64,000 nt of DNA. Origin: Isochrysis galbana (taxonomy: Eukaryota > Haptophyta > Isochrysidales > Isochrysidaceae). The stretch covers positions 6,964,573 through 7,028,572 of the forward strand of contig CM030934.1 in the NCBI GenBank assembly GCA_018136815.1, read 5' to 3'. How positions within the stretch are numbered: position 1 is the first letter of the stretch; each line of letters begins with the position of its first letter. The notes under the pieces were generated by a model. The model did not search any database. It was not told the DNA's origin and worked only from the letters and a program-made list of their open reading frames with translations. Below are positions 42,938-55,444 of the stretch, one piece after another. Position numbers and translations under genes: made by a program.

Positions 42938-44029
42938 AGAACGTCACGCGGGCTGGCATTGCAGCCTTGTGCGCTATCGTGCAGAAGTTTCATTTAGCGT
43001 GATTCGGCCATCGAGGACGCAAACCGTCGGGCAGCTCAACCACGCCATGATTACGTCCAGGTTCTTGATGAGCCTTGCTATTGCTGGGTTCTGCGCGTAC
43101 CTTTCAATCATCATGAGATTCTTTCATATTCACGTCAGATCGCTATTGGCTCGCATTCGGATTGCGGCCCCGAGAGCGCCAGTCATCCTTCGTCTAGTGG
43201 ACGGCCCAACTCTGTAGTGGGCGGCGCTGCCGGCGCAATTGCAGCTCGTACCGGTTCGTGCCGGCATGCAAGCCGGTGTCGCCAGCAGCGTTCTTTGTTT
43301 GGCCGGTCGCCTTTCCTTGGTCACTATGGCGCGTTCGCTTTCTCGCACTCGCCCTAGTTGTTTCCTAAACTCTGTGTGTGTCTGTCACGTCCCATCAAAG
43401 GCAGCCTTGTGCTGTGGCCTGTGTGTGTCTGTCACGTCCCATCAAAGGCAGCCTTGTGTTGTGGCCAGCGCAAGTGGGCGCAACGGCAAATTGCACAGAT
43501 GCCCTATCACGCGCGGCACCCTCGACGCGGCCATGGTGGTCCACGGCCGCGTTTTTGATACGCTTTCCCAGCGTGCAAATCAAGGCGTTCTGTGCGCGTC
43601 TTTGTCTTCGGCGTTGTGCGAGAGTATATCGCGTATGTGTGACATGTGCATTCAGCGTTGGCCCTCATCGTCCATCACATTTGCAATCACTGTGACATGG
43701 CATACATCCATGATTCGAACTTTATATTTCAATCCTCATCATGCGCTGATGTTGCCTCGGCAGCAATAGCAACAGTGTGTCGTAGTGTCGTAGCAAGGGT
43801 TATCTGTGCGCTTTGGAGACGACTCGCGAAAACGCAGCGCACCGGCAACTAGCGCGGTACGCGTGTCCTCCGGGGAGACCGGGAAGGTCTCACCGGGAAG
43901 AGGAGGAGAGGAAGGGGAAGGAATTACGAAGTTGACAGGCGGAGGGCACGGGCACCACGCTAGGTCTCTTCGCTTGGCGCGCGCGGACGGTCCGGGTCGT
44001 CTGACGGAACGCTTCCTGAGCCTCCTTGC
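42938..44029. other. 3' flank, with a 47-bp tandem duplication
   Basis: The unit TGTGTGTGTCTGTCACGTCC... occurs twice (43373-43419 and 43420-43466), differing at one base. The segment at about 43820-43895 is a copy of the GCACCGGC.CTAGCGCGG repeat also found at 16.8 and 56.9 kb. No gene is supported. Confidence 0.55.
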
Positions 44030-44215
44030 AACTATCGTTAAATAAAACGATAGGCTATATCCGATAGGGTCATGGAGCGCGCGCCGCCGCTCTCCCTCGC
44101 TGCCGCTGCCCTCGCCGCGATGGACGAAGGCTTCATGGACACGCCGCTATCGCCGAAACGACCGCGCCAGGATGACCCTCCCAGCCACAGTGATGGGACG
44201 TCAGGGATCAGGTCG
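44030..44215 (+). repeat. hairpin-leader/MERA repeat, copy 4
   Basis: CTATCGTTAAATAAAACGATAG has an 8-bp stem. GGTCATGGAGCGCGCGCCG follows, with the frame MERAPPLSLAAAALAAMDEG and a basic-proline motif (SPKRPRQDDPPS) that looks like a nuclear localisation signal. The frame diverges from copy 5 after about 38 residues. Confidence 0.65.
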
Positions 44216-44367
44216 TCAGGTTTTGACAACCTAACACCTGATATCAGACCTAATATTAGCCTAATATCAGGTATTATAAAGTTAGTAACTATAGTTACAA
44301 TACTAACGGGAACAGAAACAGAGCTAACAGTCATTTTCGTCCTCTGGCTCCTCCACAACCATCTCTC

Positions 44368-45033
44368 AACTATCAGTAAACTGATAGGGTCATGGAGCGC
44401 GCGCCGCCGCCCTCCCTCGCTGCCGCTGCCCTCGCCGAGATGGACGAAGGTTTGAGTGACACCCCGCTGTCGCCGAAGCGACCGCGTCAGGACGACCCTC
44501 CCAGCCAGGTGGGCACAGGAGCCAGCCTGCCACGCCCGCGGACCACCGCGAACGCCACGAACAAGGCTGCCATGCTGGCAGCAGCCAGCATACAGCACAC
44601 CTCCAACACAACACACAGCCACACCAGTCACACCACACCAGTGGGACGCTTCCAAAGGGAAGGCCTCCGGGCTGGGACCCTACACAACCGCGGTACCGCC
44701 CTCGCGCTCCGGCGCGAGGGGCCGGCCCGGTACCATCTACAGCAGAACCCCAATGGGGAAATGCCGCATCACAACAAGGGGTTGAACAAAGAGCAGACAG
44801 GACCCCCCAGCAAGGGGCACAGGAGCAAAAAGGGAGGCAGACCAGGAGGGATGCCCCCCAACGCCCCCGAAGGCCAAACGGACAAGCGAGCCACAGGCGC
44901 GCGAACGTCGCAAGTGACACAGGCCCAGGAGGCCCACCACAACAAACACCAACTTGAGAGAGAGCCCAGGGCGTATGGGTTCACGTTGACACGCCCTCGA
45001 GGGCCCATTACAGTAGTTTGGGCAAGGTGTTAA
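44368..45033 (+). CDS. hairpin-leader/MERA repeat, copy 5, with a 213-residue ORF
   Basis: The hairpin CTATCAGTAAACTGATAG precedes GGTC and ATG 44392. The ORF starts MERAPPPSLAAAALAEMDEG and shares its first 38 residues with copy 4, including SPKRPRQDDPPS. The rest is polar and basic, rich in His, Thr, Gln, Lys and Arg (HTSNTTHSHTSHTTPVG, GPPSKGHRSKKGGRPGG), and runs to a stop at 45033. No zinc knuckle or known domain is seen. A disordered, basic, nucleic-acid-binding protein such as a retroelement ORF1 fits the composition. The CACA-rich middle recurs near 11736-11960. The stem bases differ from copy 4 but still pair, so the hairpin itself seems to be selected. Confidence 0.45.
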
Positions 45034-46765
45034 CCCATCTGGCCTCTTACAAGTGTTGACGCAGGGCACAACAAGTGTTGACACGGTGTTGACGCACTTC
45101 TACTCGCCACTGTTGCGGTTGCTGGTTGCTGATTCTGCTTGCTTTAGCGGGCAGCGCGGCAGCGCGCGCGAGGGAATGCGCGGTCAAATGACAAAATGCC
45201 TATCGGGACACGCGCGGCCCCGCGCAGGTGGAACGCGCAGGCGACGCGCAGCGCGCAACGTGAGCGTCGGCCGGTCGGTCGCGCGGAGCGAGTGCGGCGA
45301 GCAGCCGGTCCACGGCCGCGAAGGCGGTGGCGGGCACCGCCGGCGCACCTCCGACCGCCGCCGCTGCCTCCCCACGCAGTAGGCGGCCCACGCGTGCACA
45401 AGGAGTAGCACGGTTCCATCGCGCCGCCCTCTTCCTCAACGGCCTCAACGCCTCAACCCAGTGCCTTCATACCGTGACGTGCACGCAACGTCATGGGCTC
45501 GGAAGGGAGTCCGCGCGGCGGATTTGCTCCCGCGCGACAGGTGGGTCGAGATGCGGGCGCTTTTCCACATCTCATCCCCCATGTCCGCGCCCCTGCAAGG
45601 ACGCACCTCCCGGGGTGGCGCGAGCAGCCCTGGGGGCAGTGACACGTCAGAAGAAGACGATGAGTCGCGACGTTTCAGCCCCGCCTCGCGCCTCGATGCC
45701 AATCTGCTCCTGACTGAGCTTCCGGTAGAATATGTGTGGTCATGTCTCGTATGTGCTGGTGCACGTAGTTCGTTCACAGTCCTCGCCCCGTGTACCAGTG
45801 TGTTCTGCCTCAGCTGGCTCGACGTCGTGGGGATAGTGTAGGGCACCCAAGCAAGTCTCACCTTCTCAATCCTCTCACCTGTACTAAAAATTAAAACGGT
45901 ACGTCCCAGCTCCGCTAGCAACGACGAGCGACCGAGAGGCAGAGTCTGACAGACTGACAGATGCTATGCTTATAATTACATATTTCGAGGCACGAGGTCG
46001 GGAGAAAGTTTGTGGGATAGCATTGAGCGCACACCCTACCATAGATCAGTACACCGTCACAGCAAACGTGCCATTGTCACAAAGCGTTACTCCTACTACT
46101 CAGGACTACTACGCTGCCCAAAAACCTACCTCGGACTCGCCATACAGATACTCAACGCGCTTCCGCACACACTGGCTGTGCTTGGCCCGGTTACGCGCGC
46201 CCGTGATGCCGAGCTCTTTGGCGATGGCGTACCACATGTATGCACGCCTATTCTTGTCCGTCTTCAGGGGCCACTCCCCACTCGGATACGGATGAGTCTC
46301 GATAGCAGTCCACGATCTCACCGTCGTACCTTTCCCCGCCGTCGAGTATGCGCCCTGTCAGCCAGACCGCGGTGCAAACCCGCGGTCTGGCGCCCCAGCC
46401 ATCGCGCTGCACGACCTCCATCACATCCTCGTCCGTTTCGCTGCAGCTCGGGCACATCAGCTCCTTGAAGTAGCGCTTCTTGCCCCTGACGACCTCCGTG
46501 CGCTCAACTGGAACGACGTACAGCTCTTGCACGTCGCCACGCTCGGCATCCGTGCCGTTTGCAAGGGCCTCGTCGCTGGAGGGGGCTGGAGGGGGGGCGG
46601 GGGCGGGGGCGGATCCACGGGGAACTCGTTCAAGAACAACATCGGGGGCTGTGTGTCCGGGGGGGGGGGGGGGGCGACACGACGGCGAGTAGTGCCTGTA
46701 CTGGTGTCTTTGCATCCTTACAGCTTGGACACCCCTGCTCTTTCCTTTACGTAACCGCGTGATTT
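45034..46765. other. intergenic with unconfirmed coding-like stretches
   Basis: TGTTGAC occurs three times at 45053-45091. Possible coding is seen at 45461-45841 (+; an acidic-Ser segment, then a hydrophobic tail) and on the minus strand at 46784-46109 in two frames (RYFKELMCPSCSETDED, then AYMWYAIAKELGI). The latter may be a decayed gene with one frameshift near 46290. None has a supported start or domain. Confidence 0.3.
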
Positions 46766-46777
46766 TCATAATAAAGC

Positions 46778-46974
46778 GAAGCACCCAAATAGATGCTTCA
46801 CTTTTTAACCTGTTTTCGTCACAAAACCTGCCTAGATCTTCCTATAATTAGGTAGTTGAGCCATAGCAGTGTGTCCGGGCAAGCCCCCTGTGCCATACCG
46901 GCGGCTCGTCGCCCGCGGGTGAAGCTGCCAAGAGAACAACTGAAAAAAACGAGGCGAAGCACCTGTTTAGGTGC
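46778..46974. repeat. two GAAGCACC hairpins
   Basis: GAAGCA...TGCTTC (46778-46799) and GCACCT-GTTT-AGGTGC (46959-46974) flank 160 bp of AT-rich sequence. Both relate to the hairpins at 25-43 and 235-250. Confidence 0.5.
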
Positions 46975-47084
46975 TCCGGCAGTAAGGAGTTAAACAAACA
47001 TGTTCACTTGTTCACTTGTACTGCTCCACCCGTTTACAAATAGTTGCGCTGTTTGGATGCTACTCTTCTTTCTAATCTCGCTCC

Positions 47085-48782
<1,698 letters not shown>

Positions 48783-50417
48783 TGAAGGGAGAGACGCGGA
48801 GAGGCTTAACCACGTCGGCCGCGTCGCAAGCGCGGTGCGTTGTGCAACGGCCTCGGCCGGCAAGCCGGTGGAGATGGGCGACACGGCCGGCCGCGTTAGC
48901 GAGTCAGGAGCGGCGAATCGATGGTCCGGCGGCGTGCCGTAGCTGCAGCTGCGTCGGCGACCCATGATGGAATTACGCTGAGTCCCGCTCAGGCCTGCCG
49001 CCACCTGCACACTCCCTGCTTGGCGCCGTGGCGCGGTTTTTGGGCGAGGTGGTGTGCAGAGATGGGTGGTGTGCAAAGGTGGACTTTCGACCTCGCTTGG
49101 ATGTGTAGTTACCGGTCGTCGGCACGTGACAATGGTGGGGCGGTATCGTTTGGGAGCCTCGTGCGGCTCTGAAATGGCCCACGATGCGGTGTGCTGTCCC
49201 CGCACCTGTTGCCATGGGATCAATGGCCTACTCATAGCACGAACGGCTAGCTCGTGCTCGCTTGGGATCGACGTGGCGCCAGCACTCTCGCACTCACTCG
49301 CCCGTGGCGCGCCACATTATGCCCATGCACCTTGCGCAGCCACCTCACCAACTGGCTGCTAGCCGGCATCAAGTTCCTCTTGTGGACTCCACATCGCAAT
49401 GGCCAAGCATGCGTTGTGTGCGTCAATGGCCACGTGTGGGAGCCGCGTGGGCGCGCCTGCGGCGCCTCCCCCACGAAGCGCATAGTCACGTTGGTGTTGG
49501 CTTATTGTAGGGCGGTGATGAGGTGGCTTGCGTACCTCCGTATGTATGTGGCCGTTTCGTCTCCTCGCCCTGTTGTGTTCGTTCTTGATGTATCCGTAGT
49601 GTGTATTCACATATTCGTCGGTGAAGGCGCGTTGCAACGCGCACGATTGCGTGCGCGCCTGCTGGGTGCTGGCGCGAGCTCGCTCAGAATGCGGCTAGTA
49701 GCTAGTGCGCCAGGGCCGTAGGCCCAGGCAGAAATATCAACACATCGTAAAACATATTTAGGGGGCCCGCTCGCGAAAAACATATTTCGACATATCTCTT
49801 CCGAGATCTACATATTTGGCGACATATTTGGGGGGTTGTGCAGGCCGCCACATGATAGTTATTTATAGTTACTGATAGTTACTGCATATTTCATATTTGT
49901 GGGGCGGCCGCGTTCCCGCGCGCGCGTAGCTATATTTTTGGCGGTTAATGCCGTTGTGCCCCATGCCCCGCCAAGAGCGCCAAGTTCGTTTACGTAAATA
50001 TGTAGGGATGGATTCCGTAATATTACTTCTCTTTCCCTTACAACAGTCTACTCTAATTAATGTCACACACGCACGAGGAGAGAGAGCGAGGAGAGAGAGA
50101 GATCGCCGCCAGCTGCCAGCCGCCAGGAGTGTCATGCAGGTGAGCCGGGCTGAAGGCCCTAGCCCTGTGCCCATGGTGCGTTGTGTGCGCGTGTGCGCAC
50201 GCGTGCAGCTCATTTCCGCCCTTTCCTTGCAAGCGTCTGTCATGTTGCGTTATAACCGCAACAAGCGCGCGAGGGAGAGCAGAAGCGGTAGCTAATGTGT
50301 GCTCCCGTGCTGATATGGTGTGCTAATGGGTAATGGGTATGCAACTTGTTGCTATAAGGTACTCATAACGTAGATAGGTCTCACTCAAGTTCAAGTATCA
50401 AGTACTCCGATTGTTTA
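48783..50417. other. intergenic, with an ACATATTT cluster
   Basis: At 49749-49900 the motif CATATTT occurs at least six times in both GC-rich and AT-rich settings (ACATATTTAGGG, ACATATTTCGACATA, CATATTTGGCGACATATTTG). The rest is unique GC-rich DNA without a supported gene. GAGA-rich sequence lies near 50080. Confidence 0.45.
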
Positions 50418-50687
50418 TTAGTCATTAGTTGCTTTGTTGCGGGTAAAGGGGGGGGGGGGCGTATACTTCCCCCTCGTACGTTCCGTTTTTAGGTCTTCCC
50501 GCGCGACTGCCTCTCCGTCGCCGCGCCCCTGTTCCCTTCTTGTCGAACACGCGATGACTAAAGGCTCGTAGGCAGAGGGCCGTTCGACCGAGTGGGCAGC
50601 TGACGCGGCCGTAAAAGAGTCGTTGTTGGTTGCGGGCGGGAAAATGTCAGAGAGGTCATGGTAGGAGTAGTTGTCATTGTCTGCCAT
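50418..50687 (-). CDS. possible 89-residue protein, unknown
   Basis: The minus-strand frame from ATG 50687 begins ADNDNYSYHDLSDIFPPATN, a polar, protein-like N-terminus, and ends at 50418 after a Pro run made by a poly-G tract. G/A-rich sequence (C/T on the gene strand) lies about 80 bp upstream, as at other starts. No domain is recognised. It may be a real small gene, or the beginning of a larger gene or retroelement ORF whose continuation is lost at the poly-G tract. Confidence 0.3.
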   Translation of the reverse strand: MADNDNYSYHDLSDIFPPATNNDSFTAASAAHSVERPSAYEPLVIACSTRREQGRGDGEAVAREDLKTERTRGKYTPPPPFTRNKATND

Positions 50688-51511
50688 CGAGCGCTTCGAG
50701 CGAAGAGGTAGACGGAGGTTCGGAGGATTGCGACGCGTGGCGTCGGAGAGTAGAGACGAGGCTAGCTAGCGAGCTAGGGGGGGAGAGAGAGAATGAGAAT
50801 GAGAGCCTTCTTAGGTCCAAGGTAGACACGAGGGGCTACAACGCGGGGACTCAAAAAGTTGCTGACCAACAGAGACAGACAAACTAAACCAAACGGGGCG
50901 AAAACTAACCACACTTGGACGGACGACCGAGCGTCGGCACCAAGGCAACTTAGCAGCGCACGGACATGCGACAGAGGGGACGGCACAACGAGGGCAGACC
51001 TCGCTGGGGGAGCTGCGACCGAGGTATGACAGAAGACGGACGACAATCGTGGAACGTTTGATGTCATCAAGCGAAAGTAGGAGAAGAGAAGAGACGATAT
51101 ACCCATCAACGAGACCTCGAGAGTTAAAATAGCTCGCCGGCTAAAAGTAAAAGTCTGTCCTTGTATGGAATACGACACTTCTGCTCCCCCGCATCGCCCC
51201 GAATCGGTCCGTTCCCCCTCTCCTGTCCTCTCCCCGGCTCCCCCGCGGAAGCCCTCTCCCCCCTCTCCCTTCCCGTCTCTCCCCGAGTGCTTCCTTGAGT
51301 TTCCGGCCCCCTTTTGTCTATTTCTTTCCCGCGCGATTCCCTTTCCCCACTTCTACCTTTCGTGTCAGGATCTGGAACAACAACGCCCATATGCCATATG
51401 ACAACGAAGAGCTTCATTGGCTAATCCGCTCCATCCGCGATGTTTGTTTAGTTTAGTTCTAGGACCGAGTTCGCTAAAGATCGCAGTTCGAAGTCCTGGA
51501 ATGGTTCTGAT
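50688..51511. other. intergenic, nothing recognised
   Basis: This unique stretch ends in a C/T-rich patch (51185-51360). No gene. Confidence 0.4.
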
Positions 51512-51817
51512 TTATTCAATTGTCTTTGGAAATGTTGTCGAGTACTCTGCGTTCCAAACTCCAAAGCCATAGAGTGGAACTACCTTCCAATCATGACCCT
51601 TTTCTTTTGTGTAAAGATATTCTTCTGGCCAATCATAAATATTGTACTCACTGCCAAGAAACTCTCTTTCAATGAATTCAAAGTTGTGAGCGAGCATCTG
51701 AAGATGCGGAAAGACTTTGTAGGGATTCGGGTAAAACCTCTGACGACATCCAAAGTAATGCTTCACGCAATGCTTCCCGCCTAGAAATAGCGTAGATAAT
51801 ATCACAATGATAAACAT
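51512..51817 (-). pseudogene. truncated aspartyl/asparaginyl beta-hydroxylase-like ORF in an AT-rich island
   Basis: A 101-residue ORF starts at ATG 51817 with a hydrophobic anchor (FIIVILSTLFLGG). HNFEFIEREFLGSEYN, WPEEYLYTKEKGHDWKVVPL and FPKTIE then match the start of the Asp/Asn beta-hydroxylase domain as I know it. The protein stops right after FPKTIE, before the Fe(II)-binding histidines, so it cannot be a working enzyme as it stands. The DNA is strongly AT-rich compared with its surroundings, as in the island at 10.3-11.4 kb. Such hydroxylases occur in eukaryotes and in giant viruses of protists, so transfer from a virus is possible but not shown. Repeat sequence begins within 40 bp of its 5' end. 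Confidence 0.5.
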
Positions 51818-51855
51818 TAAGATGACTCCTTTATTATCTGAAATTAATCCGCGCG

Positions 51856-52062
51856 GGGCTAAAAAAAGGGAACCTCAAGTTGCATCCTCTCGTCCCGTGA
51901 CAAGCAGCGACCCGTCTGCAACAATCGGACCCATAGGTGTTTGCATATATATAGGGACACATTTGGGGGGGGGGGGGGGTAGAATTGTATAAGGTGTAGA
52001 AAAAGGCAATGCGGGGGCCTAAAAAAAAGGGAACCTCAAGTTGCATCCTCTCGGGAAGGGAC
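51856..52062 (+). repeat. direct repeats of about 40 bp, 160 bp apart
   Basis: Two copies of GGGAACCTCAAGTTGCATCC with preceding GGGGCTAAAAAAA (51856 and 52016). The interval contains a poly-G run (about 51965). They could be target-site or element-internal duplications. Confidence 0.6.
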
Positions 52063-52084
52063 CCAGGCAGGGCTCCCCAATATG

Positions 52085-52606
52085 GCGCAATCTTTTTCAC
52101 AAGCCTCCGGCGATTCACCATTCACATAGGTCGAAATGGGAGTCTCTACAGACAGTTATTGTACATAATACTGTCAACCCGGACACGGGGGATATATACA
52201 CTACGGAGGAATGCATGGCATGCTTGCCGACGGAGAGCGTTGGATACGCCATAACGGTAGCTACATATCGGCAGTCCCCTTTCTCAAGTCGTGGGAAAAG
52301 ATATCCGAATGGGCTGGATCGAGACTAGTAAATGCCACCGCTAATTATATTGACCTTCTCAAAAAACAAGCGAAGTCCCCGCCCCCTGCTCCGGAGGAGC
52401 ATGAGTTAGCCCCTCAGGAAGATCCGGACGCGCACGATATAGGAGACATTCTCGTGGACAAAGGGCACAATTACTATTTACGCCGGAGGGGCGACTACCA
52501 CAAAGTCAAGTTGAACGTTATGGGAGAACCCCATATCCACGAACGGATCAGCCCGCAGTATCCGTCAGTGCCGCTCGCGACGGAGTGGCTCAGAGCCCTC
52601 CGGTAG
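52085..52606 (+). pseudogene. degenerate ORF, probably retroelement-derived
   Basis: Two frames join conceptually near 52235: an upstream part (WESLQTVIVHNTVNPDTGDI through TTEECMACLPT) and a downstream part (ERWIRHNGSYISAVPFL through YPSVPLATEWLRALR, stop 52606). Both are protein-like, polar and intronless, and no host-type tract precedes them. The style, with an acidic-Pro linker and an RRRGDYHKVKL basic patch, fits a fragment of a retroelement protein, but no diagnostic motif is present. Confidence 0.3.
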
Positions 52607-53335
52607 CACTCGACTCGACATGCACGCTAGATGAGCTAGTGGCCCAACTGCATGCGCTTAGCGTTGGTAAGGAGCTGGGAGTGGTGGCCACGGAAGGTAA
52701 AGCTTTGCGCACTTTACCTTCCGTGGCCAGAGGGAACTGGTCTGAGCATATTGCGCGCCGCGCGCTCTCGCCCGTCGCTCGGCAATGTTCCGCTGTTCCG
52801 CTGCTCGGCGGACGTCCTCGAGGACCGCAAGCCGCTCCTCCGCTACAGCATCGTGGGCAGCCTTGGTGTAGGCTCCACTGGCTCCTTTGGGTGGCGCCAC
52901 AGGCACCCTGACGGCGCGGCGCGTGCTCGCTGCGAGGCGCTGCCCGTTGCGAAGCTCTAGCCTCTAGAGTACTGTGATTCCGCTACTCTTTGACACGCAG
53001 CAGGCGCGCTGCCTTTTCCGCGCGGATTCCTTCGCGGGTCTCGGCCCCGTCCGGCCGGTCGTCCTCTCCTCTCTTCTGCTTGTGCCGGCCAGGTCACGGA
53101 CAGATGATCTCTCCTCCTAATCTGTCTCTCTCTCTTCTCTCTCTTCTCTTCTCTTCTCTCTGGTCTGCTCGAGACTCTGGGCCCTTTTTTTTTTTCTTGT
53201 GGTTCGGTGCGCTGCGGGCGCCGCGCAGGGGGAGGAGACCATCTGTATTCTCTTCTCAAGGAGAAGGCGGAAAGGGGGGAGTAAGTAAGTAAGTAAGTAT
53301 CGCAGGTGTATTCTCTTCTTGAAAAGATTTCATAT
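52607..53335. other. intergenic, nothing recognised
   Basis: A perfect inverted repeat GGAAGGTAAAG...CTTTACCTTCC lies near 52692-52722. CTCT-rich and GTAA-repeat patches occur near 53130 and 53280. No gene. Confidence 0.4.
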
Positions 53336-53339
53336 TGGA

Positions 53340-53600
53340 TGAGGCAAGAGCAAGAGAGAAAGAGGGAGGGAGAGGGAGAGAGAGAGAGAGGAGAGAGAGG
53401 GAGGGGGGGGTGGAGAGAGAAGAGAAGAGAAGAGAAGAGACCGTGAAAGTGGGAGGGAGGGAGAGAGAGAGAGAGGGAGAGAGAGAGAGAGCTGAAGGAT
53501 AGAGATGACAGGGCGAGGAGGCTTCCTGTGCTTTAACTGAAAAAAATAACACGAAATCTAAAGAAACGAGGAGGGGAGGCGGCCGTCCAGAGGGGGAGGA
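53340..53600 (+). promoter_or_regulatory. polypurine tract upstream of the transporter gene
   Basis: G/A-rich on the coding strand, with a short AT break at about 53525-53565, ending near ATG 53615. Confidence 0.45.
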
Positions 53601-53614
53601 CGGCGAGAGAGAGC

Positions 53615-55444
53615 ATGGCGGCGGGCACTCCACGCCTTCTTCCCTCCCCTCTGCCTGCGCTGGCTCTCTCGTGCGCGGGCAGGAGGGAGAAGGTGGAGGC
53701 GACGGACGACGTGTGCGAGGCGCTGTCACGTCAGATCGTGCAGATCCCGCAGGTGAGAGAGGGAGGGGGAGAGGGAAGGAGAGAGGGTGGGAGGGAGAGA
53801 GAGGGGGGAATGGGGAGAGAAGGGGAGGAGGGAGGGAGGGAGGGAGGGAGGCGTCGAGAGGAAGATGAGGGGAAGAGAAAGGGGGAAAGGCGTGGGGAGG
53901 TAGTGAGTGTAGGTCGCGAGGGTGAGGAGAAGTAGGAGAGGGACGGAGGGACAAGAAAGGTTGGGGACAAGAAGGATCGAGGGACGGAGAGAGGGAGGAC
54001 GGAGGAGATCGGTTGGGAGGGAGGAAAGCGAGGACAGGGAGGGAAGGCGGGGGGGGTGGGCAGGGGGAAGGGAGGGAGGGGGGCGGGGCGGTGCGATAGA
54101 AGGGAGGGAGAAGGACAAGCACAGAGGAAGGGAGACAGGGGGAGGGGGGAAGGAGACATGGACGGGAAGGCGGAAAGGCAGAGGGGAGGGGCGGCGGGGT
54201 ATGACCATTGGGCATTCGCGCTCCTATGTCAGGCTGCACCCAATACATCCATCACCACTATCCCTTCGCCGCCCTTGTAGCATCTGCCTGACCTGGCGCA
54301 CATGGCGCTCTGGCTGAACGAGGGTGCGCCGAACTCAGAGACGCTACTGAAGCCTGTGCTGCCCACGCTGAGCGGCGGCAGTGGGGCAAGCTTTGCGCGT
54401 GCTGGCGTCGCGCTCGTTGCGGCCACTTACGGCTCCAACTACGCATGCGTCAAGCTACTCGACGGTTGGATCGGCTCGGCGGCCGAAGCTGCCGTCCTCC
54501 GCTTCTCAATTTCGGCCTTCATCGCAGTGCCCACGCTGCTTTGCTTTGGGTGGAAGCGTAGCCCGCTCTCTTGTTGGCCGGTCGCGCGCGACGGGCTCGC
54601 GATCGGCACGCTATTCGGCCTGGGCTACATCGTGCAAGCGGTCGCCTTGGAGACGTCCGCTGCCTCGCTGCAGGCCTTCCTGCTCTCGCTCTCTGTCATC
54701 GTGTGCCCGATACTCAACCTACTCGTCGCGGGCGAGTCGCAGTCCGTGCGCGTGTGGGTTGCCACGTGCATCGCGCTCATTGGTGTCATCTGCCTGGAGG
54801 GCGCGCAGCTCGCATCCGCTGCGCCAGCCATAGGCGACGCAATTGGCCTGCTGCAGCCCGTCTTCTTCGGCTCGGGCTACTGGCTTTGCGAGCGCGCCAT
54901 CACACGCCACCGGAAGACCTCACCTGGAATCGCGCTTCTAGTGGCTCTCACCGCATGGAACCTGGTGGCGGTCCTCTTGGTGGCCCTGCTGTGGTTCGCG
55001 GCTGCCGCCGGCTCGGACCCGCTGAACGAGCCGGAACCGCGCCCCGGCTTGACAGCTCTCGCCATTGCCATCACCGGGTCGCCCATGGACCACCTGCCCA
55101 TGCTCGCGGCCCTACTGTGGACGGGTATCGTGACCACCGCCGGGTGCTCCTTTGCCGAGGCGGCTGCGCTGGCCGAGATTAGCTCAGCCGAGGCTACCGT
55201 CATTTTCGCAACGGAACCCTTGTGGGGCGCTTTGTTCGCGCGGCAGATGGTCGGCGAGCTGTTCAAACCGTCCATCGTCGTGGGTGGCTTCCTCATTGCC
55301 GCCGCATGCGTCGTATCGGCGGGTGACGCCGCCTGCCTCCCCACTTTGCCGGCTTGGGAGGGACTCCGTGCCGGTGTTGTGTGGCGCAGCACGGCCGCTT
55401 GGGGACACAAGCTCAGCCGCTCGCGCGCCAAGCGGACAGTCTGA
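53615..55444 (+). CDS. EamA/DMT-superfamily transporter
   Basis: Exon 1 (53615-53752) and exon 2 (54281-55444) join in phase 0 across a 528-nt, strongly purine-rich intron (GTGAGA ... TTGTAG) to give 433 residues. The N-terminal 80 residues are soluble, may include a targeting leader (MAAGTPRLLPSPLPALALS), and contain an acidic helix continuing across the splice (IPQ|HLPDLAHMALWL). About ten hydrophobic helices follow in the EamA two-repeat pattern, starting GVALVAATYGSNYACVKLL. The first half includes VLRFSISAFIAVPTLL and the second half AEATVIFATEPLWGALFARQ, the AE...EP signature of drug/metabolite transporters. The substrate is unknown. Plant and algal relatives move amino acids, nucleotide sugars or other metabolites across plasma or plastid membranes. 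Confidence 0.85.

Noticed and set aside
45461..45841. A plus-strand frame of 126 residues with an acidic Ser segment
   Set aside because: There is no upstream tract, splice signal or domain, and the opposite strand is equally open.
53256..54248. A 330-residue minus-strand Pro/Ser-rich frame
   Set aside because: It is the antisense of the purine-rich promoter and intron of the transporter gene and has low-complexity composition only.
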